A DNA stretch of 64,000 nucleotides from Streptomyces endophytica (GCF_026153355.1 NZ_CP110636.1:5704001-5768000), one strand, 5' to 3'. Numbered from the stretch's first letter, positions 53,368 to 62,393 are shown. Numbers and translations are program-made. Notes: generated by a model from the sequence alone, not told the origin.

Positions 53368-53805
53368 TCAGGCCGTGAGGGTCGCGATGCCCAGGGCGAG
53401 CAGGGCGAGCGCCTTGAGGGACTCGGCGGCGGCGTAGAGCAAGTGGGCGCGGGAGCGCGGGAGTTGCTCGCCGGCCAGTACCCGGTCGGAGCGCCGGTTC
53501 AGGGCCGGGCGGACCGCCGTGAGCTGCGCCGCCAGGAGGAGGACGGGGACGGCAGTCAGGGTCACCACGGATGCCGGGGGACGGCCGAGGGCGACCGCGG
53601 TGATCACGACGACGGCCAGCACCGCCTCTACGCGGTTCAGCGCCCGGAAGACGAGGCGGCCGATGCCGAGGCCGATGCGCAGGGTCACGTCGGGCGCGCG
53701 GAACTTCAGCGGCGCCTCCAGGAAGGAGATGGCGAGGACCATCCCGAGCCAGACGAAGGTCGCCGCGACGGCCACGGCGGCGGGACCGGCGTTCATGGTG
53801 TGCAT
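53368..53805 (-). CDS. Conserved membrane protein
   Basis: A 145-residue protein with four hydrophobic segments (VAVAATFVWLGMVLAISFLE, VLAVVVITAVALG, VVTLTAVPVLLLAA, and the C-terminus LLYAAAESLKALALLALGIA). The pattern RSRAHLLYAAAESLKALALL occurs in DUF4149/TMEM205-like proteins, but I am not certain of the family. It lies directly downstream of hmp. A GTG at 53814 overlaps the hmp stop (GTGA) and is an alternative coupled start. It may belong to the NO-stress operon. Confidence 0.72.
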   Translation of the reverse strand: MHTMNAGPAAVAVAATFVWLGMVLAISFLEAPLKFRAPDVTLRIGLGIGRLVFRALNRVEAVLAVVVITAVALGRPPASVVTLTAVPVLLLAAQLTAVRPALNRRSDRVLAGEQLPRSRAHLLYAAAESLKALALLALGIATLTA

Positions 53806-53810
53806 GCGGG

Positions 53811-55018
53811 TCACCGCCCCAGCCACAGGTCCGGGCCGAAGACCTCGTAGTGGATCGCTTCGGCGGGGACGCCGCGGCGCAGCAGGGCGCCGCGGACCGC
53901 GCGCAGGAAGGGCAGCGGGCCGCAGAGGTAGGCGGTCACGCCCGGGGGAAGGTCGACGGCGTCGAGGTCGACCCGGCCGGTCGAGGCCTCCGGGGCCCGG
54001 TCGTCCGGTTCCTCGTACCAGAGATGCAGCCGGCCGTCCGGCAACGCGCCCACCAGGCTGCGCTGTTCGTCGCGGTGTGCGTGGTCGGCGGGGGTGCGGT
54101 CGGCGTGGAGGACGGTCACCGAACGGGCGGATCCGGCGGCGGCGAGGTGGTCGAGCATGGACAGCATGGGCGTGACGCCGATGCCGGCGGACGCCAGGAG
54201 CAGCGGGGTGTCGCCGTCCGGCAGGACCAGGTCGCCGAACGGGACGGAGACCGTGAGCTCGTCGCCGGTGCGGGCGTGGGCGCAGAGCCAGTTGGACACC
54301 TCGCCGTCCGGCCGCCCCCGTCCGCGTCGTTCCCGGCCCGGACCCGCTTGACGGTGATGCGCCACTCGTCGCGGCCGGGCGCGGCGGACAGGCTGTACTG
54401 GCGGATCTGCCGGGCGCCGTCGGGGAGTTCGGCCTGGACGCTGACGTACTGGCCCGGGCGGAAGGGGGCGGTGGGGCGGCCGTCGGCCCGGCGCAGGACG
54501 AATGAGACCGCGTCGGGGGTCTCCTGCCGCCGTTCGGCGATCTCCATGCGGTGCCACACGTCGCCCTCGGCCGCGCCGGCCTCCTGGTAGAGCCGCGCCT
54601 CGACGGCGATCAGCGCATTGGCCATCAGCCAGTAGACCTCGTCCCAGGCCGCGGCGACCTCGGGGGTGACCGCGTCGCCGAGCACTTCGGTGATCGCCTC
54701 GAAGAGGTGGCGGTGGACGACCTTGTACTGGTCGGAGGTGATGCCGAGGGAGGCGTGCTTGTGCGCGATCCGGGTGAGCATCACGTCGGGGCGGGCGTCC
54801 GGGCCGTCCAGCAGCATGCCCGCGAACGCCGCGATGGAGCCGGCGAGGGCGCGCCGCTGCTCCCCGTTGGCCTGGTTGCCCCGGTTGAACAGGTCCCGCA
54901 GCAGCTCGGGGTGGGCGTCGAAGAGCTTCCGGTAGAACAGCTCGGCGATGTCGCCTATCGCGGCGCCGACCGCCGGGAGGGAGGCCCGGATGACCGGGGT
55001 GGACCGTTCGGAGAGCAC
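53811..55018 (-). CDS. hmp: Flavohemoprotein, nitric oxide dioxygenase (frame broken by one missing base)
   Basis: The globin domain spans residues 1-135 (haem His in VVHRHLFEAI), followed by a ferredoxin-reductase-like FAD domain (RPGQYVSV, RQYSLS) and an NAD domain (LASAGIGVTPMLSML, AYLCGPLPFLRAV). It converts NO to nitrate. The frame from GTG 55018 is good to about 54325, then degenerates. The next frame continues DGEVSNWLCAHARTGDELTV to the stop at 53811. One base missing in the run 54309-54322 explains this. A ribosome site AAGGAGT and an NsrR-like box lie upstream. Confidence 0.93.
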
Positions 55019-55029
55019 CGTGACTCCTT

Positions 55030-55052
55030 AATTGGTTAACGATCTTCTTATT
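55030..55052 (-). promoter_or_regulatory. NsrR-type box upstream of hmp
   Basis: On the minus strand AATAAGAAGATCG then TTAACCAATT. It shares the AT-rich ends and ACCAATT with the Streptomyces NsrR site I recall for hmpA promoters. It lies 12 nt from the hmp start. Confidence 0.65.
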
Positions 55053-55131
55053 TAGGCGCACGATGCGAGTACGGGCACGCAGAGGTACCCGCACCGGCCG
55101 TCGCAGGTGGTGGTGCCGGTGAGCCGAGAGG

Positions 55132-55575
55132 TCACCCCGGCGGGCGGCCGACCAGACCGATCAGCACCGGGCCGGTGGGCGAGGCCACCAGGTCCGCCAC
55201 GGTGAGCGGATCGAGCGTGGCGTAGAACGCCTCCTGGGCGTCGCGCAGCGCCCGGCGCAGGCGGCAGGCCGCACGCAGCGGGCACGGCGGGTCGCCCTCG
55301 CAGGAGACGACCTCGCCCTCCCCCTCCAACTCCCGGACCAGCCAGCCGACCGACGCCCCCCGGCCGAGCCCGGTCAGCGCCAGGCCGCCGCCGCGACCCC
55401 GGCGCGCCTCCACCACACCCAGGCGCTGAAGGCGGGTGACCGCCTTCGCCATGTGGGTGTAGGGCACGTCCATGGCCTCGGCAACCTCGCGCGTGGTCAG
55501 CGGGTCACCCTCTCCGGAGACCGCCAGGCGCATCACGGAACGCAGCGCCAGGTCGGTGAACTTCGTCAGCCGCAC
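55132..55575 (-). CDS. nsrR: NsrR, nitric-oxide-sensing Rrf2 repressor
   Basis: A 147-residue Rrf2 protein (MRLTKFTDLALRSVMRLAVS). HTH at LTTREVAEAMDVPYTHMAKA. The iron-sulfur cysteines are Cys92, Cys98 and Cys104 in SCEGDPPCPLRAACRL, matching the C-x5-C-x5-C spacing of Streptomyces NsrR, whose 4Fe-4S cluster is destroyed by NO. It represses hmp downstream and probably itself. GTG start. Confidence 0.93.
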   Translation of the reverse strand: MRLTKFTDLALRSVMRLAVSGEGDPLTTREVAEAMDVPYTHMAKAVTRLQRLGVVEARRGRGGGLALTGLGRGASVGWLVRELEGEGEVVSCEGDPPCPLRAACRLRRALRDAQEAFYATLDPLTVADLVASPTGPVLIGLVGRPPG

Positions 55576-55582
55576 ACCCCGG

Positions 55583-55604
55583 ACATTAACAAAGACGCAT
55601 GTTA
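55583..55604 (-). promoter_or_regulatory. NsrR-type box upstream of nsrR
   Basis: Minus-strand AACATGCGTCTTTGTTAATG lies 8 nt before the nsrR start and is related to the hmp box. The divergent cupin gene starts about 125 nt away. Confidence 0.6.
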
Positions 55605-55729
55605 GATTCCTATTCAGATGCGCCCGCTACGGTGTGGATTGCGCCACGGGCGAGGCCGCCGACGGGCATGGGGCCGCGGAGGGTCCGTCCCGCCGGCGGC
55701 GGGCACCGCACATCGAACAGGGCACGTGT

Positions 55730-56229
55730 ATGACTGTGGAAAACGACGGCTCCCCCGGACCGGCCGGTGAGGCACCGGTCCCCCAGGTGCTGTGCGACGC
55801 CGGGGCCCTGACCGCGGGCGCGGCGCTCGACGGTGCGCCGGCCGGTGCGCTGTGGCGGCTGGCGGAACCCGGACGGCAACTCGACGCCAATGTCGTACGC
55901 ATCCCGCCGGCCGGGCGGGTGGACCCGCACACCGAGCCGGACCTCGACGTCCTCCTGCTGGTCGTCGCCGGTGACGGCACCCTGCTCGCCACGGACGGTG
56001 CGCACCCGTTGAGCGAAGGAAGCCTGGTCTGGCTGCCGCACGGTTCCTCCCGTGGCCTCGTCGCGGGCGCGGGGGCCTGGGGTACCTGACCGTCCACCAC
56101 CGCCGGCCGGGCATGCGGATCCAGCCCCCTCGTCCGCCGACCGCCTCCGGCCGTGAACCGCCGCCGGTCGTGCACCGCTTCGGCCCGGGACCGCGCGTGC
56201 AACCCTCGCGCAACCTCGTAGGGGATTGA
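55730..56229 (+). CDS. Cupin-domain protein (frame broken by one missing base)
   Basis: A small beta-barrel protein. RIPPAGRVDPHTEPDLDVLL is the first cupin motif (metal His/Glu) and LSEGSLVWLPHGSSRGLVAG the second. The frame stops at 56089 right after AGAGAW. The neighbouring frame gives GGLGYLTVHHRRPGM, the family's usual end strand, and stays open to 56229. A missing base in the G-run about 56070-56080 is the simplest explanation; the tail beyond PGMRI may not be native. Divergent from nsrR. Role in NO stress plausible but unproven. Confidence 0.78.
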
Positions 56230-56273
56230 CTGGAGGCGGTCTGCCTGAAGTTGATGTGAAGGGTGGTGCGGCT

Positions 56274-56690
56274 GTGGACGTGGGTGCCGGTGTGGAGCGG
56301 ATCGCGGTGACCAGGGCGGCGGGCGAGTTGCTGCGGGCCTTGCGGGAGCAGCACGGGCCGTTGATGTTCCATCAGTCCGGCGGGTGCTGTGACGGCAGTG
56401 CGCCGATGTGCTACCCGGCGGGCGAATTCCGTACGGGCGGGTCGGACGTGCTGCTGGGACGGCTGGCGGTGGCGGGGGTGCCCGAGCCGGTGGACTTCTG
56501 GATGTCGGCGGACCAGTTCGCGCGCTGGCGGCACACCCATCTGACCGTGGACGTCGTACCGGGGCGGGGCAGCGGGTTCTCGCTGGAGGCGCCCGAGGGG
56601 GTGCGGTTCCTGATCCGCTCGCGGCTGTTGACCGAGGGGCCGCGGAGCGGCCGGCCCCCGAATGAGGAGCCGGGCGGGAGAAGATGGTGA
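56274..56690 (+). CDS. DUF779 family protein
   Basis: A 138-residue protein. LMFHQSGGCCDGSAPMCYPA is the conserved cysteine motif of DUF779, followed by DFWMSADQFARWRHTHLTVD. Members commonly sit next to aldehyde dehydrogenases and have unknown function, perhaps metal-dependent. GTG 56274 has AAGGGTGG upstream; the open frame continues 5' but lacks a ribosome site. The stop codon is inside the left arm of a terminator. Confidence 0.85.
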   Translation: MDVGAGVERIAVTRAAGELLRALREQHGPLMFHQSGGCCDGSAPMCYPAGEFRTGGSDVLLGRLAVAGVPEPVDFWMSADQFARWRHTHLTVDVVPGRGSGFSLEAPEGVRFLIRSRLLTEGPRSGRPPNEEPGGRRW

Positions 56691-56726
56691 GACCCCACGC
56701 ACGGGGGAGAGCGTGGGGTCTCACCT
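56687..56726 (+). terminator. Terminator after the DUF779 gene
   Basis: Perfect 15-bp arms GGTGAGACCCCACGC and GCGTGGGGTCTCACC with a 10-nt loop. The DUF779 TGA lies within the left arm. Confidence 0.92.
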
Positions 56727-56786
56727 ATAGGAACGGGTGGGAGCGGGAAGTGGTTCCCCTTCTGTGAAGATTCGGGAAAAGATTCT

Positions 56787-56846
56787 TTCAGGTTCAGGTT
56801 CGGGGTCGGGTTCGGAGTCGAGTTCGGGGTCGAGTTCGGGTTCGGG
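56787..56846. repeat. Tandem hexamer repeat
   Basis: Ten consecutive 6-mers of the form TTCGGG/TTCAGG/GTCGGG/GTCGAG, in a 170-bp gap between the terminator and the DUF1444-like gene. No convincing coding frame uses it, although the minus strand would give Glu-Pro/Asp-Pro dipeptide repeats. Confidence 0.85.
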
Positions 56847-56896
56847 GAAAGGGCCTCTTCTGCCGGGACTCCCCCGGCCAGGCCCCGCCCTCCCGC

Positions 56897-57844
56897 TCAG
56901 GTCTCGCCCTGCACCAGGCGTTCGAGCAGTTCCTGGAATTCGCCGTCGACGACCACCCGCAGACCGTCCCCGTCCGGCTCGCTGAGCGGAGTCATCACGC
57001 CCCGGCGCCACCAGAAGACCCGCGGGCTGATGGCGCCCGCCGCGTCCTCGTGGCCGGCCGCGGCGAACTGGGCCATGGCCTGGAGCGCCGGGATCACCTG
57101 GGCGTCCTGGATGCGGTGGAACGCCAGCTGGTGGCGGAACGGCACGGCGACCAGCGCACCGTCCGGGGTGAGCCCGGTGCCCAGCAGCCGCTGGACCAGG
57201 TCATCGAGCACCAGCACCCGGCTGGCGGTGAAGAAGGAGTCGCCGAGCAGGACTTCGAAGGCCGAGCCGTCGCCGCGGCGCACGGTCTCGTGCCCCTCTA
57301 CGGGCAGTGCGCGGAGGTTGTTCATGGCCCGGATCCGCAGTTCGGCGACGTCCCCGAGGTCGCTCAGCGAGTCCTCGCTCAGCATCTGCACCGCTTCGGG
57401 CAGATCGAGCGCGAGCACCTCGCGCAGCCCGGGGGCCGGTTCCCGGCCGTAGCGGAAGGAGTCCGAGGCGGGCAGGGTCTCCTGGGCGACGACCCGGGGG
57501 TAGAGGCAGGCGCGGATCTCGTCCGCGGAGAGCACCTCCAGCGGCTGCGGGCCGTCCATGGTGCGCAGCACCTTGCCGACGTGGTCCCGGATCAGTGCGG
57601 GCCAGGCGCGTTCGCCGCGCCGGTCGCGGTGGCACACCGCGGCGAGGTTGCCGAGGCCGAACTGGCGCCCCGACGAGTCGGTGACCACGCCCGCGTACGC
57701 GGTGACCTCCAGGCCCTGTTCGGCGAAGGCCTGCCGGACCTGGGACCGGAAGACGCCGCCCTCCCGCTCGGAGAAGAAGCTGAACTCCCCGTCGCGTGCC
57801 AGGTCGCGGGAATCCCGCTTCGGTCCTCGGCGGAACAGGCCCAT
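56897..57844 (-). CDS. DUF1444-like (YtpQ-type) hypothetical protein
   Basis: A 315-residue soluble protein. ATG 57844 (MGLFRRGPKRDSRDLA) has GGAGGAAG upstream. The latter half (VEGHETVRRGDGSAFEVLLG, then ASRVLVLDDLVQRLLG, GALVAVPFRHQLAFHRI) resembles DUF1444/YtpQ proteins. Function unknown. No membrane segment or signal. An open in-frame region upstream of the ATG is not family-like. Confidence 0.7.
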   Translation of the reverse strand: MGLFRRGPKRDSRDLARDGEFSFFSEREGGVFRSQVRQAFAEQGLEVTAYAGVVTDSSGRQFGLGNLAAVCHRDRRGERAWPALIRDHVGKVLRTMDGPQPLEVLSADEIRACLYPRVVAQETLPASDSFRYGREPAPGLREVLALDLPEAVQMLSEDSLSDLGDVAELRIRAMNNLRALPVEGHETVRRGDGSAFEVLLGDSFFTASRVLVLDDLVQRLLGTGLTPDGALVAVPFRHQLAFHRIQDAQVIPALQAMAQFAAAGHEDAAGAISPRVFWWRRGVMTPLSEPDGDGLRVVVDGEFQELLERLVQGET

Positions 57845-58051
57845 CTCTTCCTCCCGGCAGCGGCCACGCACAACGGCCATGAATGGGCCGATCGTAACGG
57901 GTGCGCCGGCCGGGCCCGTCACCCTGCTGACCACTGGTCACTGCCGTGACACCACAGGGGGACGGGGCGGGTGGGGACGAGGCCGGGTGAGGGGGACGAG
58001 GGGGGTGAGGGGGACGTGTGCGGCGGAAACGGGCCGGCCGCCGCCGGCGGG

Positions 58052-58570
58052 TCAGCCGCCGATGGTGACGTCGATGCAGGCGTAGAAGGCGTTCGCGGTG
58101 TCGGCGATGTTCCAGACCGCGAGGATCTTCTGCCGGCCCGTGACGCTGCCGAAGTTGACGGTGTGGGTCACGGTCTCCGGGGGCTGCGCGCCGCCGCCGC
58201 TGAACTCGGCGACCTTCTTGCCGCCCGCGAAATACTGCCAGGTACTGGTGGCATGACGGGCCGTCAGATGCCAGGTGAAGGTCTGGGTGCGGCCGATCGG
58301 GGTGACCTTCCAGCCCTTGGAGTCGTCGTCGAGTTCGGCGAACCGGCTGTTGCCGCCGCTGCAGCTGGTCAGCCCCTTGGGGCCCTCGACGCTCTGCGGC
58401 TCCCATTTGATGGGGCCGCAGTCGATGGTGCCGGCGGCGCACTGCGCCTGGCGGCTGGGGGGTGCGGAGACGTAACCGTGGGCGCTGGCCGGGGTGACCG
58501 GCATGGTGACGACGAGCAGCGGGGCGATGCCGGCGCCGATGGCGAGGGCCAGCCTTCTTTTCTTGTTCAT
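58052..58570 (-). CDS. Lytic polysaccharide monooxygenase, AA10 (chitin-type)
   Basis: A 172-residue secreted protein. The signal peptide is cleaved after Ala30, so His31 (HGYVSAPPSR) becomes the N-terminal copper ligand. The second histidine-brace residue is His106 in TARHATSTW, and NAFYACIDV holds the axial Phe. There is no extra binding module. AA10 enzymes oxidatively cut crystalline chitin or cellulose; the short single-domain form and the DasR box upstream suggest chitin. Confidence 0.94.
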   Translation of the reverse strand: MNKKRRLALAIGAGIAPLLVVTMPVTPASAHGYVSAPPSRQAQCAAGTIDCGPIKWEPQSVEGPKGLTSCSGGNSRFAELDDDSKGWKVTPIGRTQTFTWHLTARHATSTWQYFAGGKKVAEFSGGGAQPPETVTHTVNFGSVTGRQKILAVWNIADTANAFYACIDVTIGG

Positions 58571-58616
58571 GTCAACCCTTTCGCGAGGGGGGTGAGAGGC
58601 GCGAGGGGTGCACTGA

Positions 58617-58629
58617 TTGGTCTAGACTT
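58617..58629 (-). promoter_or_regulatory. DasR-type box upstream of the LPMO gene
   Basis: Plus-strand TTGGTCTAGACTT shares the core TGGTCTAGAC with the DasR consensus TGGTCTAGACCA. Located 47-59 nt upstream of the LPMO start, between it and the lacI stop. Confidence 0.75.
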
Positions 58630-58649
58630 TACTCCGTGACCGTGTACGG

Positions 58650-59687
58650 TCAAGAGGCCCGGAACGACCCGTCCGGCACGGCGGGGGCCGCCGCTCCGCT
58701 GGAGGCCCGGACCACCAACTCCGGGGCGAGACGGACCGTGTGGCACGGTCCTGACGAACCGTCAGCCCGACGCCGGGACAGCAGGCGGGCGGCCTCGGCG
58801 GCGAGGTCCGCGACCGGTTGCCGGACGGTGGTGAGCGCGGGGTCGGCCAGGCCGGCGAGCGGGATGTCGTCGAAGCCGGTGACCGCGACCTCGCCCGGGA
58901 CGTCCGCGCCCAGCTGCCGCAGCCGTTGCAGCGCGCCGGCCGCGATCAGGTCGTTGGCGCAGACCACCGCGTCCGGACGGGCCGGCCAGAGGCGGTCGAC
59001 GGCGGCCCGGCCCCACTCCACCGAGAAGTCACCGAGGGCGAGCCGGCCGGGGGCCGCCGGGTCGAGGGCCGCGGCGCCGTTCTCGTACGCCGTGTGCCGC
59101 TCGACGGCCGCCGAGGCGGTGCCGGCGGCCCCGATGAAGCACGGGCGGCGGCGTCCGGTGGCGGCCAGGTGGGCCAGTACGAGGGCCATTCCGGCGGCGT
59201 TGTCGACGGCCACGGAGTCGGCGACGCCGGGGCCGCAGCCCCGGTCCAGGAGGACCAGCGGCACCTGTGCGGCGGCCGCCGCCACCGCCTCCCGGCTGTG
59301 CCGTTCGTCGACCGGTATCAGCAACAGCGCGTCGACCTGCCGGGCCAGCAGGGCGCTGATCCGGGCCGCCTCGGTGGCCGGGTCGTCGTCGCAGTCGGCG
59401 AGCAGGACCGCGCGGCCCTCGGCGTGCAGGGCGTGCTCCAGTTCCCGGACGAGCGTGGGGAAGAACGGGTTGGTGATCTGCGGCAGGACCAGCCCGACGG
59501 TGCCGGTGGAGCGGCTGCGCAGGGCGCGGGCGACGTGGTTGGGGCGGTAGCCGAGGCGCTCGGCCGCCGCGCGGACGGTGCGGGCGGTCTCGGCGCCGAC
59601 CGAGCGGGTACCGGCGAGCACACGGGAGACCGTGGCGATGGAGCAGCCGGACGCCAGCGCGACGTCCTTCAAGGTCACTTCGGCCAC
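58650..59687 (-). CDS. LacI family transcriptional regulator
   Basis: A 345-residue regulator. The LacI HTH is TLKDVALASGCSIATVSRVL with hinge RPNHVARALRS, followed by a periplasmic-binding-like sensor domain (TVGLVLPQITNPFFPTLVRE, VTGFDDIPLAGLADPALTTV). GTG 59687 (VAEVTLKDVA) was chosen; a longer in-frame start adds 15 unlike residues. Divergent from the nucleoside hydrolase-MFS operon and the probable repressor of it, with purine or nucleoside as likely effector. Confidence 0.92.
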   Translation of the reverse strand: MAEVTLKDVALASGCSIATVSRVLAGTRSVGAETARTVRAAAERLGYRPNHVARALRSRSTGTVGLVLPQITNPFFPTLVRELEHALHAEGRAVLLADCDDDPATEAARISALLARQVDALLLIPVDERHSREAVAAAAAQVPLVLLDRGCGPGVADSVAVDNAAGMALVLAHLAATGRRRPCFIGAAGTASAAVERHTAYENGAAALDPAAPGRLALGDFSVEWGRAAVDRLWPARPDAVVCANDLIAAGALQRLRQLGADVPGEVAVTGFDDIPLAGLADPALTTVRQPVADLAAEAARLLSRRRADGSSGPCHTVRLAPELVVRASSGAAAPAVPDGSFRAS

Positions 59688-59728
59688 GGTGGCGCGCCCC
59701 TTTTGTCGACCCGTACCGGATAAGGGCG

Positions 59729-59740
59729 GCAAACGTTATC
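59729..59740. promoter_or_regulatory. LacI-type operator 1
   Basis: GCAAACGTTATC, an imperfect palindrome around the central CG typical of LacI-family sites, 42 nt from the lacI start. Confidence 0.6.
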
Positions 59741-59830
59741 ACCGCTCACCCACCGTGTCCGTGAGCCGGATCAAGCGGTCGTATGGCTCACATTTCGTTG
59801 ACATGGCGAGGAGCGATGGGCGAAATTCTC

Positions 59831-59844
59831 GGAGAACGTTTTCC
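59831..59844. promoter_or_regulatory. LacI-type operator 2
   Basis: GGAGAACGTTTTCC, 12 of 14 positions palindromic with central AACGTT, 87 nt upstream of the nucleoside hydrolase start. Its spacing to operator 1 is about 103 bp centre to centre, compatible with looping. Confidence 0.7.
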
Positions 59845-59930
59845 AGCGGTAGCCGCCTCCTGCGGGCACACCCAGAGACTTCACCGCACCACCCCGCACC
59901 ACCGTTTTGCAGAGCGAAGGGGCTCGTCCG

Positions 59931-60878
59931 TTGGCCAGAAAGATCATCCTCGACTGCGACCCGGGACATGACGACGCGATCGCCATGCTCCTGGCCCACG
60001 GCAACCCCGATGTCGAGCTGGTCGCCGTGACGACCGTGGTCGGCAACGCGTCCGTCGAGAAGGTGACCCGCAACGCGCTGTCCGTGGCGCGGATCGCCGG
60101 GATCACCGGTGTGCCCTTCGCGGCCGGCTGCCCGCGTCCGCTGGTGCGGGACATCGAGACGGCGCCGGAGATCCACGGCGACACCGGTCTGGACGGCCCG
60201 GAGCTGCCCGAGCCCACCCTCGCACTGGACCGCCGGCACGCGGTGGACCTGATCATCGACACCGTGATGGCGCACGAGCCGGGCGAGATCACCATCGTCC
60301 CGACGGCCGGCCTGACCAACATCGCGCTGGCCGCGCGCAAGGAGCCGCGGATCGTCGAGCGGGTCCGCGAGGTCGTGCTGATGGGCGGTGGCTACCACGA
60401 GGGCAACTGGAGCGCGGTCGCCGAGTTCAACATCATCATCGACCCCGAAGCGGCGCACATCGTCTTCAACGAGAAGTGGCCGGTCACCATGGTCGGGCTG
60501 GACCTCACGCACCAGGCGCTGGCCACCCCCGCGGTCGAGGAGAAGATCGCCGCGGTGGGCACCAAGCCGGCCACCTTCGTGCTGGAACTGCTGGACTTCT
60601 TCCGCGAGGCCTACCGCGAGAACCAGGGCTTCGAGCACCCGCCGGTGCACGACCCGTGCGCGGTGGCGTACGTCATCGACCCGGACGTGATGACCGTGCG
60701 GCGGGCCCCGGTGGACGTCGAGCTGCGCGGTGCGCTGACCGTCGGGATGACCGTGACGGACTTCCGCGCGCCCGCACCCGACGACTGCACCACCCAGGTC
60801 GCGGTCAAGCTCGACCACGAGCGGTTCTGGAACCTCGTCGTGGACGCGCTGGAGCGGATCGGCGACGTAGCGGAATGA
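59931..60878 (+). CDS. Nucleoside hydrolase (inosine-uridine preferring type)
   Basis: A 315-residue enzyme. KIILDCDPGHDDAIAMLLAH is the calcium-binding DxDxxxDD signature, NPDVELVAVTTVVGNAS the second loop, and the HDPCAVAYVIDP segment carries the catalytic His region. It splits nucleosides into base and ribose. The TTG start has AAGGGG 9 nt upstream. Followed at once (ATGA overlap) by an MFS transporter gene, so salvage and transport are coupled. Two LacI-type operators precede it. Confidence 0.94.
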   Translation: MARKIILDCDPGHDDAIAMLLAHGNPDVELVAVTTVVGNASVEKVTRNALSVARIAGITGVPFAAGCPRPLVRDIETAPEIHGDTGLDGPELPEPTLALDRRHAVDLIIDTVMAHEPGEITIVPTAGLTNIALAARKEPRIVERVREVVLMGGGYHEGNWSAVAEFNIIIDPEAAHIVFNEKWPVTMVGLDLTHQALATPAVEEKIAAVGTKPATFVLELLDFFREAYRENQGFEHPPVHDPCAVAYVIDPDVMTVRRAPVDVELRGALTVGMTVTDFRAPAPDDCTTQVAVKLDHERFWNLVVDALERIGDVAE

Positions 60879-62356
60879 ACGGCACGAACGGCATGAACTC
60901 CTCCACCACCCAGGCCACCCGGTCCACCGTCGAGGCGAAGGGCCCGGGCTCCGGCGTCCGCATCGGGGTGCTGGTCACCGCGCTGCTGGCGGCCTGCTTC
61001 GCGTTCCAGCTGAACGCCAGCATGCTCAGCCCGGCGCTGAAGAACATCGAGGACACCCTCGGTGCCAGCTCGGCCGAGATCGGCCTCACCCAGACCGCGT
61101 TCTTCACCTCGGCGGCCCTGTTCTCCTTGTTCCTCCCCCGGCTGGGCGATGTCATCGGCCGCCGCCGGGTGCTCACCGGGATGCTCGGCCTGATGGTCGT
61201 CGGCTGTGTCGTCGCCGCGTTGGCGACCAGCGTGCCGATGCTGTTCGCCGGCCGCGTCATCCAGGGCGTCAGCGGCCCGGTCGTCCCGCTGTGCCTGATC
61301 ATGCTCCGGGTCGAGGTGCGGGAGCCGAAGCGGTACGGCACCCTGCTCGGCGTGATCACCGCGGTCAACGGCGGGATCGCCGGTGTGGACTCCCTCGCCG
61401 GCGGCTACCTCGCCGACCGGCACGGCTTCGGCTCGGTCTTCTGGGCGATGGCCGTCGTCGCGGCGCTGGCGACCGTCCTCGTCGCCACCCTGACCCCGGA
61501 GTCCAGGGCGCCGGCCGCGGACGCCCCGGGCGCCCGCCGGATGGACTGGCCCGGCGTCGCCCTGCTCGTCGTCTCGGTCGGCTCGCTGCTGATCGCGCTC
61601 AACGAGGCGGGCAAGCTGGCCGCCGCCGACTGGCCGCTGATCGCCGTCCTCGTCGTACTGGCCGCGGCCGCCTTCGGCCTGTTCTGGCGCACCGAGAACC
61701 GCAGCGGGCACCCGCTGGTCGCGACGCGGCACCTCAAGCAGCGCGCGACCTGGGCGACCCTGCTGACCACCGTGCTGACCATGACCGGCGTGTTCGCGGT
61801 GATGAACGGGCTGATCCCGGCGTTCGCGCAGGACGCGCAGGCCGGTCTCGGGATGAGCGCGGAGGCGTCCGCCTGGTGGACGCTGTCGCCGTACGCGCTG
61901 GCCGGTCTGGCCATGGGCCCGCTGGCCGGCCGGCTGGCCGCGACCTTCGGCTACGGGCGCGTGCTGCGGTGCGGTCTGGTCGGGTCGGTGGCCACGGTGG
62001 TGCTGATGCTGGCGACGATGCACAGCCACTCGCACGTCCTGCTGCTGGTGACCTCGATCCTGGTGGGCGTCGCCTACGCGGGCGTGGCCAACATCGTCCT
62101 CAACGGGCTCGGCATCGTGCTCTCCCCCGGCGAGAACCCGGGCTTCCTGCCCGGCCTGAACGCGGGGGCGTTCAACCTCGGCGCGGGTCTGAGCTTCGCG
62201 GTGCTCTATGCGGTCAAGACCGCCGCCACGCCGGCCGATCCGGCGTCCGCCGGCGGCTACACCGCGGGCATGATCGCCGGTGTGGTCATCCTGGCGGCGG
62301 CGATCGCCACCTCGTTCCTGATCCCGAAGCCGGTGGCGGCCGAAGCCCAGGACTAA
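60875..62356 (+). CDS. MFS transporter (DHA2-like, 14 segments)
   Basis: A 493-residue membrane protein. LVTALLAACFAFQLNASMLS opens the first segment, RLGDVIGRRRVLTGMLGLMV is the MFS loop 2-3 motif, and VIQGVSGPVVPLCLIMLRVE motif C-like. The length and number of segments suit the 14-segment exporter group. Co-transcribed with the nucleoside hydrolase gene, so it could move nucleosides or bases; direction unknown. Its start overlaps the hydrolase stop. Confidence 0.88.
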   Translation: MNGTNGMNSSTTQATRSTVEAKGPGSGVRIGVLVTALLAACFAFQLNASMLSPALKNIEDTLGASSAEIGLTQTAFFTSAALFSLFLPRLGDVIGRRRVLTGMLGLMVVGCVVAALATSVPMLFAGRVIQGVSGPVVPLCLIMLRVEVREPKRYGTLLGVITAVNGGIAGVDSLAGGYLADRHGFGSVFWAMAVVAALATVLVATLTPESRAPAADAPGARRMDWPGVALLVVSVGSLLIALNEAGKLAAADWPLIAVLVVLAAAAFGLFWRTENRSGHPLVATRHLKQRATWATLLTTVLTMTGVFAVMNGLIPAFAQDAQAGLGMSAEASAWWTLSPYALAGLAMGPLAGRLAATFGYGRVLRCGLVGSVATVVLMLATMHSHSHVLLLVTSILVGVAYAGVANIVLNGLGIVLSPGENPGFLPGLNAGAFNLGAGLSFAVLYAVKTAATPADPASAGGYTAGMIAGVVILAAAIATSFLIPKPVAAEAQD

Positions 62357-62393
62357 AGGGCTCACGGCGCGCCACCGGGGGGCGTCGGGCGGC

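Noticed and set aside
56787..56846. CRISPR array
   Set aside because: The units are 6 bp with no spacers. Nothing else in the window has repeat-spacer structure.
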